64,000 nt of DNA from Prostheceraeus crozeri. Taxonomy: Eukaryota; Platyhelminthes; Polycladida; Euryleptidae. This document shows positions 1-10,932 of the stretch, in pieces. Location of the stretch: positions 186,001 through 250,000 of the forward strand of contig CAJQUW010008720.1 in assembly GCA_907163375.1 (NCBI GenBank). The letters are read 5' to 3'. Below the pieces are notes generated by a model. The model was not told the DNA's origin. It searched no databases and saw only the letters and a program-made list of their open reading frames with translations. The translations under genes and the position numbers were made by a program. The stretch's first letter is position 1. Each line of letters begins with the position of its first letter.

Positions 1-778
1 GTATAGTGCATACATTGAATCGAAGTCAGGCATCGATGTGTGTTTTGGTGTGTGCGAAGTGATATCACAGCACGCACGCATCTCTCACTGGCTCTGGTGT
101 CCTCTGCTGACAGCTATTGCTTGCCATTTCCAATAACAAGCGATACACGAATTATCTATTCGAGAAGGAGAAAGTTGTCTAATTCTGTAATGTGCCATTT
201 CGATATTAAGGTTACATGCAATATTCTTCCTTTCTAGGAAACCGAAGCGCGCGCTTCGTATAACATCATAAATCATTTCAAATTCCTTATATGGGATTTT
301 GGAAGCATTTTAAAAGTTACGATGACGAAATTTAATTTGTAGATATATGAACTTTAAGTGATGCAGTTTCCGCTAATAAAACCAAAGTACATATATTTTG
401 TATACTTTGTACAATAAAAAAATCGAGATCAAGGATCTTCAGTAGCGTGATTTCCTCCGGTTATGACACTTCAAATTTCTTCTGAATTTCAATTTTAGTG
501 TTAATCAAGCAGTCTGTGATCTCAGCAAAAATCATCAGAATATCAAAGTTAGTTGATTTCACTCAATAGTACGTGAGTATATATATATATATATATAAAG
601 AAAAATAAAAACTAGAAGGGTACCTCAAACTGAGTTTAATTATGCTGCCGATCGATTTCACGAGTTGTCTCGCCTTTCAAGGCACTGCATAGAATGAAAT
701 AAGTATGTTACATAGAATCATTTACAAATTATAAAGATAGATATATGAAAATCATTAAGATATCTAAAATGAAATTAC
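1..778. other. No gene seen; right part may be Penelope 3' UTR
   Basis: No supported gene. A short palindrome GAAGCGCGCGCTTC lies near 244-257. The part from about 640 to 778 probably belongs to the 3' untranslated end of the adjacent minus-strand Penelope-like element. A CCTTTCAAGGCAC block near 674 resembles the CCTTTGTCAAGGCAC block at the end of the second Penelope remnant near 23780. Confidence 0.4.
578..597. repeat. TA dinucleotide microsatellite
   Basis: A short run of about ten TA units. It lies in the stretch beyond the 3' end of the Penelope-like element that starts at 779. Confidence 0.9.
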
Positions 779-2243
779 TCAACAATTACTATTCAAAGAA
801 GGCCGAAATAAATTGATGAACATAGCTTCTCTATGTTCTCGCTCAATCTTGGTTGCTGTAGGCGGTAGTTGATAGAAGGGGGCCGACTTGAATTTTCCTC
901 CACAGTCACTTATGTGTTTACTGACTTTTAACACGGCATAATGTCGATTGGCGATATGTTGGCGGTGCAATGTCATTCTGTGATTAAATGTGTCGCCCGT
1001 TTGACCGATGTAATACTGTCCGCATGAACATTCCAATTTATAGATCATATTTGATGATTTACAATTGAAGTTATTTCTTATGTCAAAAGTTTTTCCAGCA
1101 TTTGTAAAATGAATCGTTCTTCCTGTTATAATGGTTTCACATGTTTTGCATAGTTTATTATCACATTTAGTTATTCCATTAATGGTTTCCGATTGTTGTT
1201 GTTCAACAAAGAATTAATGATTTTGGTTGCTTATATGAGGCTTTTATTGTACAGTTCTTGAATGAGTCGTTCAATCTTAAATAATTGGATATTGGTTGAA
1301 TTAAATCATTGAAAATTTTCGGGTTATTCTTGTTATGGGCATGCACAAAAGGAATTAATTGTTCATTTTCATTTTGTTGACTTTGATTTTCATGACGTTT
1401 CTCAGTTTCAGCCTTTGCTATAGCGTCGTTGATTAATCGTTCAGGATAATCTAGTTCCTTTAAACGTGTTTTTAGTTCATCATATCTTTGGTTTCGTTTA
1501 GGTTTTTCCGATACTATTCTTTTTATCCTGTTGGCTAAATTGTAGGGTATATTGCGAAGGATGTGCTTCGGGGTGCGCTGAATTAAAAGCAGACCTGCCA
1601 ACTGTCCCGGATTTTCCGGGACAGTCCCGGATTTTGGAGCTGTCCCGGATGTCCCGGAAAAGTTAAAATGCTGTCCCGGATTTGAATTTATTAACCTAAG
1701 ATGAATTCTAGATAGTTTAAGAACGCATATTTCAAAAATTCGCGCTGCGCGCGCAATCCTAAGATAAGGAAACATGCATGATGATGAAGTTTGTGGATTT
1801 CTTAGTGGCATTGTCTTTTTACGCTGATGTCTTTTATTAATCATTATGTAGCCCGGATGTATTTCCTTCTATTGAGTTTAAAAAGGTAGTGTTTTCCAAA
1901 TTTGCATTCTAGTTTTTGCGACGAATGCTGTTAATAAGGTGGGATGTATCTTGTCATCTTGCTTTCAGACTGATCTTTCTGTTGAAGAGACTTGAGACCA
2001 TACTGTTGACTTGTAAACGTCAATTATGCATAATCATTCTTGCAATATTGCTTTGATTTGTCCAGATAGATGTATCTCAATAGTTTTGTTATCTTCTATT
2101 TAAGTAATTTACCACCTATGTTCACCACTTCCATTCTGATTAGAATAAACAAATCGCATTTTGTTTAATTGTTTTGCGTTGTTGCGTGTACAGCAATAAA
2201 ATCTTTTCAGCGTATTTTGTTGCTTTCGTTGTGAAATTTGCAG

Positions 2244-2308
2244 GACATGAGCAAGCCAAATACTTTGAGGAATTTCTCACAGAATTCGAGACATATCAAT
2301 ACTGGCAG
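2244..2308 (+). other. Exon-like segment inside the hAT-type insertion
   Basis: The segment is preceded by a plausible acceptor (TTGTGAAATTTGCAG) and followed by donor GTATGT. Entered in phase 1 it is open for 21 codons reading HEQAKYFEEFLTEFETYQYW then Q, a peptide that looks like real protein, and it exits in phase 0. I do not recognise the family. It lies between the ends of a transposon, so it is either an element exon, a captured host exon or chance. Its exit phase does not match the incoming phase of the exon at 4470. Confidence 0.3.
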
Positions 2309-2721
2309 GTATGTCAGTAAAGTCTCGTGTCAGGAAGGCTTTACATTTGAACAGGTTTTTGAATTCATTGCGCAGCATCCTAGATAAAAGCGTCCGTAGC
2401 CTTGATCTTAGAGTTTGGTTTCTCGAACCTATGGGTAGGAATCTGAATTTAACCAACGACAGAGATTTAATTGTTAGGATTTCAAGAGTTGCTCTATATC
2501 GAAATGTTTATTCATTCGATCATTTGCCATCATAATCGACAAAATTCGCCAAGTCTTGTAGACCTTTAGTTTAACTAATTTTATGGTCCACAGTTGCCTT
2601 GCTGTTATGAAATAGACGTATTTATCATTTATAAGTGATATTTTTCTACTTTTGATTCCAAATCATAAATAGAGTTGAAAAGCTGATGAAATGGGATTGC
2701 TACTCGACCATTTTGGTAATA

Positions 2722-3127
2722 CCGTAAATTCCCGCATATAGGACGCACTTTCTTCTTCAGAAGTTGACCTAAAAGCCCAGGTGCGTCTTATCCATGGACA
2801 CATTTATTATGAAAATAATGCATTTATCAAAAATCAAAAATTTCCTATAAACATTTCATACTTGCAATATTTGTCAATATTTATCAATATATCAATATTT
2901 TTGACTGACAGGATGAGTGAGTCATGAATCAGCACACACACTGCGATCGTAGCAATTGAATGGAGATGACTTAACTTAATGACACCGTTTCTATAAAAAA
3001 TAATGGAAATTAAAGATTAAAATTTGGATGCGTCCTATACGCAAGCACACAGTCTTTCCATCGCTTTTGGGGTCAAATATCCACTTCGTCCTATACATGG
3101 TATCGTCCTATACGCGGGTAGTTACGG
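2722..3127. mobile_element. CCGTA-type inverted-repeat MITE nested in the hAT element
   Basis: The ends are inverted repeats CCGTAAATTCCCGCATATAG and, read inward from the right, CCGTAACTACCCGCGTATAG, followed by GACG on both sides. TAATA flanks each end, consistent with a TA target duplication as in Tc1/mariner or pogo-like elements. There is no coding capacity. The same CCGTA-start design recurs in the element at 30917-32022. Confidence 0.65.
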
Positions 3128-4254
3128 TAATAAAATTTGTCCCGGATTTTCATGTTTCAAGATTGGCAGGTCTGTAAACGGCACATACATTAATGTGTCT
3201 GTTGGTTTTCTGTATATGTCGGTGCTCAACGAATTGTCAGAGTTTTTGTTTACTATTACATCTAAAAAATTCAAAAAGTTTTTGCTCTTTTCATGAGTGA
3301 ATTTGATAGAAGGATCAAGATTCTGAATTATTTCACATAATGTATCGAAATTGCCATACTGTGGATCCCAAATGACCCAACAATCATCTAAATACCTTTT
3401 CCACGATGATATAATATGATCTGAAGTGTTGGGATAATAATGCTGAATTCTGTCATACATGTGATTTTCCAAGTAGCCCATCACTAAAGTGGCGTACGTA
3501 GGGGCCATCTTGGTGCCCATAGCCGTTCCCGAAATTTGCAAATGATATTCCTCCTCAAATGAAAAATAATTATTGTCAAGTATTAATTGAATGCCCTTCA
3601 AAATGAATTCCTTCTCGAATCTAGTTGATATGAGGTCTTGTATGGTCTCCAAGTTTCGTCCGATAATTTCAAGTTTAAATTTAATTTCAAATTGAACATC
3701 CTATGATGAATGTTATATTAATGATATTTTAATCATGATGGTACTGTTATTATTATCATTGCTATCATTACCGCATTTGCATGTCAGTAGGTGAAATTCA
3801 ATTACCTGGCTTTGCGCTCTGCGTTATCCGCCTTGACCTTTTGGTAGATTTATATTGATACTATTTTTATTGTAATTGAAAGGGCTCTTCTGCCAACAAG
3901 CTTTTAGTTTCAACGAAAGAAATGTTATAAGAAAGAATACGTGGTTGTACTTAAGTAATAGGAAATAGTATAATGCAGAGTGGTCTTTCGCATCATCCTG
4001 ATACAGCCAGATATGCAATATTTCGCTCATTTCAGGAGATGCTCAGAGTCTGAGTATCAAGTGTTTTCTCCTAGTTGGAATTAGTGAATATAGAGCTTTT
4101 GATACGAGTTTTATGAGTAGATCAACACCAGAGTGGAATGAATAATGACAGATTCATATCCAATTAAGATTATGAATAGAAAGTCAAAATTGAATACCGG
4201 ATCCGATTATGTTAAAATTACTGTTTCGGTTTGTTTTCTGTTAACTTCTTTGCA

Positions 4255-4306
4255 GGCAAAAAGCTATTGCGCACATCATTCAGGAGATAGTCAATTTATT
4301 TGGATC
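4255..4306 (+). CDS. Possible host exon, helical peptide
   Basis: A strong pyrimidine-rich acceptor (TTCTGTTAACTTCTTTGCAG) precedes it and a moderate donor (GTAATT) follows. Entered in phase 2 it reads QKAIAHIIQEIVNLFGS, amphipathic and helix-like. It exits in phase 0, whereas the next well-supported exon at 4470 needs phase 2. Either a small exon is missing between them or this one is false. I do not recognise the protein. Confidence 0.35.
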
Positions 4307-4469
4307 GGTAATTTAGAGTTATCAATATTTTCCACATAATATTCTAGTCTAGTTTATCTCATAGACGTTCAACTATAATCAGTAATGTTCTGCACTAACA
4401 TGAATTGTCCCTTTGATTCCATAAATTGAAGCAGCATTCATAGAATGAAGCTTGATCTCTGAATTTCAG

Positions 4470-4664
4470 AAAATATGTGTATCATTTGGAATCTCGGAAA
4501 AATGCAGATGATGGGCAAGATCAGGTGGAAGCAGAGAAATTAGAAAAGAAAGAAAAATTGCTGACGGAAGAACTAGAAGCTGTGAGCAATGAGTTGGCGG
4601 AGCTGCAAGAGGAAATTGATAAAGAAGAGGAGCGTGAGAAGAAACTTGCGAGTGACGAGAAAAA
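4470..4664 (+). CDS. Host exon encoding a coiled coil (exon A)
   Basis: The acceptor is GATCTCTGAATTTCAG at 4454-4469 and the donor GTGAGT at 4665. The frame is open across the exon, phase 2 in and phase 2 out. The peptide begins KYVYHLESRKNADDG and continues as heptad-rich Glu/Lys/Leu sequence (LLTEELEAVSNELAELQEEI and onward to KKLASDEK), a typical long coiled coil. It joins exon B (4783-4832) in phase. It has no start codon and no family-specific motif, so the gene is not named. Structural or scaffold coiled-coil proteins are the obvious class. Confidence 0.7.
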
Positions 4665-4782
4665 GTGAGTCGATAAAGTGTTATTGAATTGTAGATAGGC
4701 TTAGTCGAAAAACAATGCTTGGATACACTAAAAGCTGTCGTGCAGAATGAAATGCACTTCTGCATGGTTGAATACAGTTCAG

Positions 4783-4832
4783 TAGAAAAATGAAGGCAAT
4801 GGCAATGCTGACAAGTGCATATAAAAATTACG
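4783..4832 (+). CDS. Host exon B of the coiled-coil gene
   Basis: The acceptor is GTTGAATACAGTTCAG and the donor GTAAGT at 4833. It is entered in phase 2 from exon A, reads RKMKAMAMLTSAYKNY after the junction codon, and exits in phase 1. The next exon, 7334-7376, takes phase 1. Of the three frames only the one demanded by exon A stays open. It is short, so chance is not excluded, but the phase chain supports it. Confidence 0.6.
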
Positions 4833-7132
4833 GTAAGTATGATGGTTTAGCAAGAAAGAGAACCAATTTCCCAATTCGCAAATAAAGCAATTTCAATAGG
4901 CGCTCTGTTTCGCGACTATGAAATGTTGCGCAAAAATAGCGAATCTAAAATATACAGCATGACAATTTCAAAGTATATAACAAGTTGGATGATGAATTAG
5001 TGTGATGGATTGTACTATATTGGGGAATTTTCAGGTTGAAAATGTTGTTTGTTGGATTCAAGCAGCATATTTGATAATTGATTTTCAAAGAAAAATGCTT
5101 TCCTGCTGTTTTTATTGTTTATGTTAATCTCAATTAAGCTTTCGCCAATACTGGTCTTGTCAGAAGCGTTAGTGGTTTTTGTACGTGTTTGCATGGTAAA
5201 TATAAAATTCAAAGTCAAAGAGATAGATATACAAAGCATGGAAAGCAGCAATGAAATTGAATAAACGATAGATCAAATTGCCATGCAAAAGATTATTTAA
5301 GAACATTTGTGCATAATATCAAAATATCCAGCTGTCAAGTGCACGACTCTCTTCATGTGAATTGATGGTCAACTTCCTTGGCAATACTTTCTAGAAAGCG
5401 GAGATTGTTAGGGTCTCAATTATGTGGTCTACGAAATTGAATGCCTCAGAAAGAGTACATCTGTAATACTATCTGTACTACATCAGTAAACTCCACATTC
5501 GCTACAAAGGGCACTTTAAAACACAACGATAATTCTCCGCATATCATCACTTAATAAATCGTCAACTGGAATGAAATAGCAACTGGTATACAAAATAAAA
5601 GTAATCGGGCATTATGGATACCCTTTCAATCTCTGCTTTCTAGAGAGCAATACAATTCAACATGGAAAGCCGACTAACAGTTCACACAAGGAGAGTCGTG
5701 TACTTGGTAGTTTGATCGTTTGTACTTTCACACTCTTTGGTTACAGTGGTCAATATCTATCAATGTCTGCCAATATCTAATTTTTCTACCTATTTATTTG
5801 ACTTTAAAAATCATATATCTAATGTGCTATCATGTAGAAAAATCACTTGACAAGGCCGGTTTTGGCGAAAGCTTTAGTGAGATTGATAAAAACAACTAAA
5901 ATAGTAGCAAGACTTATTTATTTGAAAAATCGATTTTAGTGATGTTGTGTTAGAGATAGTGAAGGTTATAACTCTCCTCGTGCTTGAAGGTGTACTACAG
6001 GATGGTCAAAACAAGCTTGGAAGGAGAGGTGATCACCTAGTCGGGCTCTTGGGCTGGTTTTGAATGTCAACTTTGAACAGGAACTTGCTTGGACGAAAGC
6101 AAGGTAGTATTCGTATAAGCCCGTAGTCACGTTGCTAATGAACTCCGTAGCGAAACGCAAGAGGAAATGCAAATTAAAGTTGAATGCGATTGATAATTGA
6201 GTCTACAATGCTCCATGTTTAAGTGTGTTATAGCATCCATTCGAAATTATACGGCTTGTTGATAGCTTTGCAAAATAAGATTGTTGTGACCATAAATCGA
6301 TGACGATACATATTTCATCTAAAGTATTCATCATAACATTTTCTATGCTTGCACTAAATGTGAGTCATTGTCCATAACATGTCAAACGGAGAATCTGTTT
6401 CTCGACGGGATTTGTGAATTTCCAGATGTCGATGTCTCAAAAATAGAAGCTAGGATTCAAAATGCAGGATCCATATTAGTTTCAGTGAAGAGCATTTTGT
6501 AACATTTTCCAACTAAAGCGACTGCATCGGCGAAGTGCGATATATTCTGCCAATGCTTTATTTTATTTATACTAATTTTTGCGGGAAGCGCTTTAAATAT
6601 ATTTTAATCGCAGATTTTGATCATGACCTCGTTGGCTATGAAGATAGTCTTCGTGAAAGAAAAATGTTTGAATGGTGTTTCGAATCACCGACAGTATTAT
6701 GGGCTTTGGATGTGACACAGGTGTTGAAAAATAGGCCTTATATATACATAAATCACTGGTTCAGTCAGGGCAACTCATGCCGGAAATTCTGGCAATTTAA
6801 TATTATGCCTACATCAGTACCCGAAGAACTCTTTGATTCACATGATCATAGTATAGATTACGGATTCAGTGTTTCATATTAAATTCATTGTTAAATTAGC
6901 ACGGAGTCATCATTTCTTGTCATTCCGAAATGATGTCCTGTTTGGAACTTTTGACTGTATTATGATAAATTTGCAGGCATTATTTGTTTTAGATAATTTG
7001 CTTTCTTCTTGGTGATCACAAATTATTCCTATAATGAATAATGTTGTCAAGTAAAAAAATGAACATTATACTGTAATTTATGCAATAATATAATAAATGA
7101 TATAATAGAAATATAAAGAAGTTCTGAAGTCT
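4833..7132. other. Intronic stretch with one unrecognised ORF
   Basis: No recognisable gene or repeat structure. A 115-codon open frame lies at 6535-6882 (+). It starts with GTG and contains YILIADFDHDLVGYEDSLRE and later VTQVLKNRPYIYINHWFSQG. The composition looks protein-like, but I know no matching family and see no clear splice borders. It may be a degraded exon or chance. Confidence 0.3.
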
Positions 7133-7140
7133 GATCCAAC

Positions 7141-7205
7141 CACAGAATTAGATTCATCTGCGCGCGCTTCGGCCGAAGCGGATAAACAAAATATTTAATT
7201 CTGTG
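7141..7205. mobile_element. 65-bp hAT-type mini-element with perfect target duplication
   Basis: The termini are CACAGAATTA and TAATTCTGTG. The 8-bp sequence GATCCAAC is present immediately outside both ends (7133-7140 and 7206-7213). The core is a GC-rich snap-back around CTTCGGCCGAAG. Eight-base duplications are the hallmark of hAT. It has no coding capacity and is remarkably small for a mobile element. Confidence 0.75.
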
Positions 7206-7333
7206 GATCCAACTGTTTTAATCAGTATCTCTAAAAAAGTAATTTTTTGGTTCCACGAACTTTATTAATTGTAGATCGTACTACTGCTTATTTATCGATC
7301 AGTAACGCTGATTTAATCGATATTTTGCGACAG

Positions 7334-7376
7334 ATTTAGAGAAAAATGTATGTGACCGTATTTCTAAAAGAAATGG
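7334..7376 (+). CDS. Host exon C of the coiled-coil gene
   Basis: The acceptor is TCGATATTTTGCGACAG and the donor GTGAGT at 7377. It is entered in phase 1 from exon B (junction codon GAT), reads LEKNVCDRISKRN and exits in phase 2, which matches exon D at 30456. Its short length makes the call moderate. The support is that exons A to D chain without a stop. Confidence 0.5.
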
Positions 7377-7507
7377 GTGAGTCGATGATCAATGTTGCGC
7401 GTAATCTGACAGAAATATCAGACGAAATTTTCATTATATATTTAACAAGAGAAGAAATAACTTGACATATCATACAAAATAGGAAAAAAAGACAAGCACA
7501 TGGAAAA

Positions 7508-9958
7508 TTAAGAGCGAAAACAGCCAGCCATTGATAAACTTAAGCCATTCCCTCTGATTATCGCGACACTGATGCGCTGCTGTAACCAAGAATGTTCTCG
7601 TCGGTCGCCAGTTGCTTCACTCATTAGATTGCCAAGTGACTTCAGAAATGTCTTTGTTGATTCACCGTACACTCCAGTAGTCTCGATAGCAATGGGTTGG
7701 AACAGATATTGAGGTACGAGGTCACGGTACTTCAAACGCTTGCGATCTTCAGCTGCAGCAGAGGCGGTTCCCGAATTGATTGCAGAATCAACTAGATTGG
7801 AAGCAGCATACGTGTCGGTACAGGTGAAATCCCACAACAGGTGCTTGCCATTTTTGTATGGGAAGGTGGTGAGACCGTCAGGTCGCCTGCCGTCATGGTT
7901 GCTTAATCCAATCGGTTCAAGGACTGTTGGAATGCCTGCAGTTTGGAATTACGTCATTTACAGCAGCATGACGTGGGGCACTCCGGAATTAAAGCGACAG
8001 GATAATGGATGGAGACCGAGACTGTCAATTTCTCCCCCAAAACGACATTTATGAGGAGCACAGACACTGGAACCAATACGCTGAGCGACTGCTATTCTAA
8101 ATTCATTAGCATCCAAGTGAGTTCCAAGGGAAGGACAAGGTAAAGCATTTAACCAAGATCCTGATTCAGGACAAGACGCAGCCAGTAAGCGAGCTTTCGA
8201 AATTTGGTTTGATTCCTTCATCAAAGATTGAAGGCGCTGGTCTTGCAACACTTTGTCCCACGAACTCTGTTGTTCAAGATGATCCGACTGAGGTAGCTCC
8301 AAGTCATTTGCCACCCAACTTTCAACCACTGCCTTTTCTGTGTTCGAAGGAGAAAAATCCGGTATTTTTTTAAGTATAGATCCGACCAATTTAGAAGTTG
8401 AAAAAACAGAAGCTTGATAAGCAGGACGAGCGATATCGATAAATAGGCGGATACCCAGACCACCCATTTTAACAGGCAAAAATGCTTGGACTAAACTGGA
8501 CCCAGAAATGTCAACATTTGTAATGGAGAAAAGACTGACTTTCAACAGATCATCTAATGGATGTAATAGCCTGATGTTTTCATGAAAGGGAGTTGTTCGC
8601 AAAAAAGTAGAGAAACTTTGGCACACTTAGACTTTGCTTCAGCAGAGAAAAAGCTGTGTGTGAGTCGAGGTACTGCAGATTCTTTGTTAAATGAATGTAA
8701 GCCGATCGTTTATCATTCAAATCATCTTCAACTGATGGTCGATGATGGTAGCTCCAAGTCGGTTTAAAGTTGTAGACGACTTGAAGCCTGGAAGGAGCTT
8801 TTGAAAGTCATTAATGCACTCTTGGTCCAGAGGTGGTGAATTTGGTGGAGTAAATATGAGACACTTCGACTCGTTGATTTCTAAGCCAATTCTCTTAAAA
8901 GATGGGATGATAACGTTCAAATCATCGATCACAGTTTTGGGGTCTCCAGCAATTATTGTCCCATCATCAAGGTATCACACAGACAACTCAGACGACACCT
9001 TGCGAATGACATTGTCAATCCCAATAGCAAATAGAGCAGGACCAGCAGGGTCTCCCTGCTGTATTCCAGTCGAAGAAAGTATGGTCTCGTTCCCATAAGT
9101 CAAGAAAGATTCCTGTGAATAGGCTTGTCATAGCAGATTGTATAAACCTGGAAGTCTTGATTTAGCAGTTTCAAGAAGAATGTCTCTGTTGAGTGTATTA
9201 AAAGCATTCCGAATATCCAGAAGCACCATCACCTTGTTGTCACTTGCCGTTTCTATGTAACGACGTACGGCATGAACACCAGCTTCACATCCGTTCCTCA
9301 CTCCAAAACCTAGTTGTTGTGGCCTCAACTCCTCACCAAGGTGATGACTTGCTTTTCTAGGACCCACTTTAGTAGCAAGCCGTCGAAAGACATTGCCAAT
9401 TGCTATAGCTCTTATTCCACCATCCTTCTTAGTCAAAGCAATAAGACGAGCACCATAAAAGAGAGGAGTTATCTCTTCGGCCACTATACCTTCTAGAATG
9501 AAGTTCACGAAGTGTGTCAATTCTTGCTTCAGCTTTCCACCAGCTGCACCTGCTTTCTTTGAGACAAGGTCAAGTAAGTGGCAGGGCATACCACCGGATG
9601 AACTGCTTGGAAATGACATCAAGGCAATAAAAACATCTTCTAAACTGACAATGACGGGATTAGAATTGGAAGCAGGAGGTGCGGGCATGTTCAGGTTAAT
9701 GGGTGAAGATGGATGTTTTGACCGAAGGGCTTCGAGAGAGCTAGTGCCATAAAGGGCCACATCAGAGTCAGAAGACAGGATTCGAAATGCTGCAGTAACA
9801 TCGCCGTCAGCAATTTTTGATGCGACGAGTTTGCGAAGACGTGTTTTGAACATTTCCTCTTTCTCGGCCTCATCCTCCAGCCTATGTCGGACTTTTGACT
9901 TCGTAAGAAACAACGGCTTTGCCTTAGAATCAGCAGTTGGCAAGGCATTGCTTTCCAT
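7508..9958 (-). pseudogene. LINE reverse transcriptase with C-terminal restriction-like endonuclease block
   Basis: Minus-strand ORF pieces give the N-terminal RT region (9958-9128, with LIALTKKDGGIRAIAIGNVF and LLDIRNAFNTLNRD). RT motif B (GIQQGDPAGPALFAIGI) and motif C (YLDDGTIIAG) lie near 8930-9070, followed by the thumb (8932-8717). The C-terminal block has LARL-type helices, a zinc-knuckle-like PHKCRF...HPLSCRF (near 8000) and RPDGLTTF...LLWDFTCTDTYA (near 7850). From memory this last block matches restriction-like (PD-(D/E)XK) endonuclease ends of some invertebrate LINEs. A TGA stands where a Trp is expected just before YLDDG, and several frameshifts separate the pieces. The element is dead and 5' truncated near 9960. 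The clade is not certain. Confidence 0.85.
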
Positions 9959-10751
9959 AAACTTTGAAGTTTGCCTTTTTACAAGAGACGAAATACCTAC
10001 AACTCAGCATATAAATGGAATCGTATGTGCAAGCAGATATAAAGAATTTCTACCTCAGAGAACATGCAAGTCGTACATGATGAGGAGTCAGACAAAGCGA
10101 ATAGCTTCTTGTGAGTTGAATGTCACACGTCCTCAAAATATCGCTAATATTCGCATTATAATGAAAAAGTCGAATTTCTCATTGCTGACATGTGACTATG
10201 AAGTCTCCTGCATAATCTTAGAGTAATTTAGAGCATATTAGAAGAACTTTATTTTCTTTTTTCTTTTTTTCTTACTACCGTTGCATCGCATTTCAACAGA
10301 GAAGGCATCTCATTTCCGCTATCAGAGTATTATAAATGCAATTTGGAATGTGTGAGAAAAGGATTTGTCAACAGGTTATGCGACTGCGTCGAATTCCTAT
10401 ATTTAATATGACGTCAACCACATACAGGGATGTCTGGTAGAAATACGTATAATTGGAGTGGATAACATTCATTGGGTACATATCATCATAATGAATTTGT
10501 TGCAATGGTTGTTATGCCTGAGACGAACATGTAGCGACAATAATTGAAGATGTAGCATTCACGTTCGAAGACGTTGTTAACCAGACTGTGGGGTTGACTG
10601 GAGAGAACATGTATAGAAGTATTATCTGCGCCGATTTGATGACTAGCGTTTCAGTCACTTAAATGGTGTGTCTATTCAACTGGAGGAAAAGAATTAAATT
10701 GCTTTTGATCACTAAAAATTGTCCGTGCTGTAAAGCATGATATTCAGAATG
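9959..10751. other. No feature seen
   Basis: Between the 5' truncated LINE and a MITE. It is AT-rich with a pyrimidine tract near 10250-10272, and no gene or repeat is supported. Confidence 0.4.
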
Positions 10752-10753
10752 TA

Positions 10754-10930
10754 CAGTGGAACCTCCTATTGCGGACATTCTATACAGCGGACACCTCCGT
10801 ATTACGGACAGTTAAGCTCAGTCCCGAATGATGTTCGTATCATCACCGGGAACTCCATATTGTGGACACCTCTAAAATGCGGACACTAAGGCGCAGTCCC
10901 GACGGTGTCCGTAATATGGAGGTTCTACTG
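10754..10930. mobile_element. Pogo/Tigger-like MITE
   Basis: The termini are CAGTGGAACCTCC and GGAGGTTCTACTG. TA lies outside each end (10752-10753 and 10931-10932). The interior holds repeated CGGACA words in both orientations. This is the pattern of non-autonomous pogo-type Tc1/mariner elements. It has no ORF. Confidence 0.75.
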
Positions 10931-10932
10931 TA

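Larger units (their letters stand above)
1591..3173. mobile_element. Non-autonomous hAT-type element inserted in the Penelope RT
   Basis: The ends are inverted repeats AGACCTGCCAA and TTGGCAGGTCT. The subterminal DNA repeats the word TGTCCCGGATTT several times at the left end and once at the right. The uninterrupted Penelope codons predict an original target TTAAACGG. The left flank is TTAAAAGC and the right flank is GTAAACGG, so an eroded 8-bp target duplication fits hAT. No transposase is recognisable. An exon-like segment lies at 2244-2308, and a second inverted-repeat element is nested at 2722-3127. Confidence 0.75.
779..3660 (-). pseudogene. Penelope-like retroelement, RT plus GIY-YIG endonuclease, interrupted and 5' truncated
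   Basis: Read on the minus strand from 3652 down, the sequence gives a Penelope-type reverse transcriptase. It has motif B (GTAMGTKMAPTYA), motif C (YLDDCWVIW) and a distal FLDVIVN...DIYRKPTDT block. The frame stops at codon VPF, where a 1.58-kb insertion (1591-3173) sits. It resumes beyond the insertion with the RT thumb (HILRNIPYNLANRIKRI). A linker with paired cysteines (KCDNKLCKTC, near 1150) and a GIY-YIG endonuclease (KLECSCGQYYIGQTG, near 1000-1048) follow, ending at 779. A one-base C expansion near 1570 and another frame slip near 1200 break the ORF, and the N-terminal half of the RT is absent beyond about 3660. In this family the RT and endonuclease act in target-primed retrotransposition. 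This copy is dead. The family call is firm; the outer borders are approximate. Confidence 0.9.

Noticed and set aside
520-560. CTGATGA on the minus strand near a Penelope element, as in hammerhead ribozymes
   Set aside because: No paired stems or GAAA box follow at the right distance.
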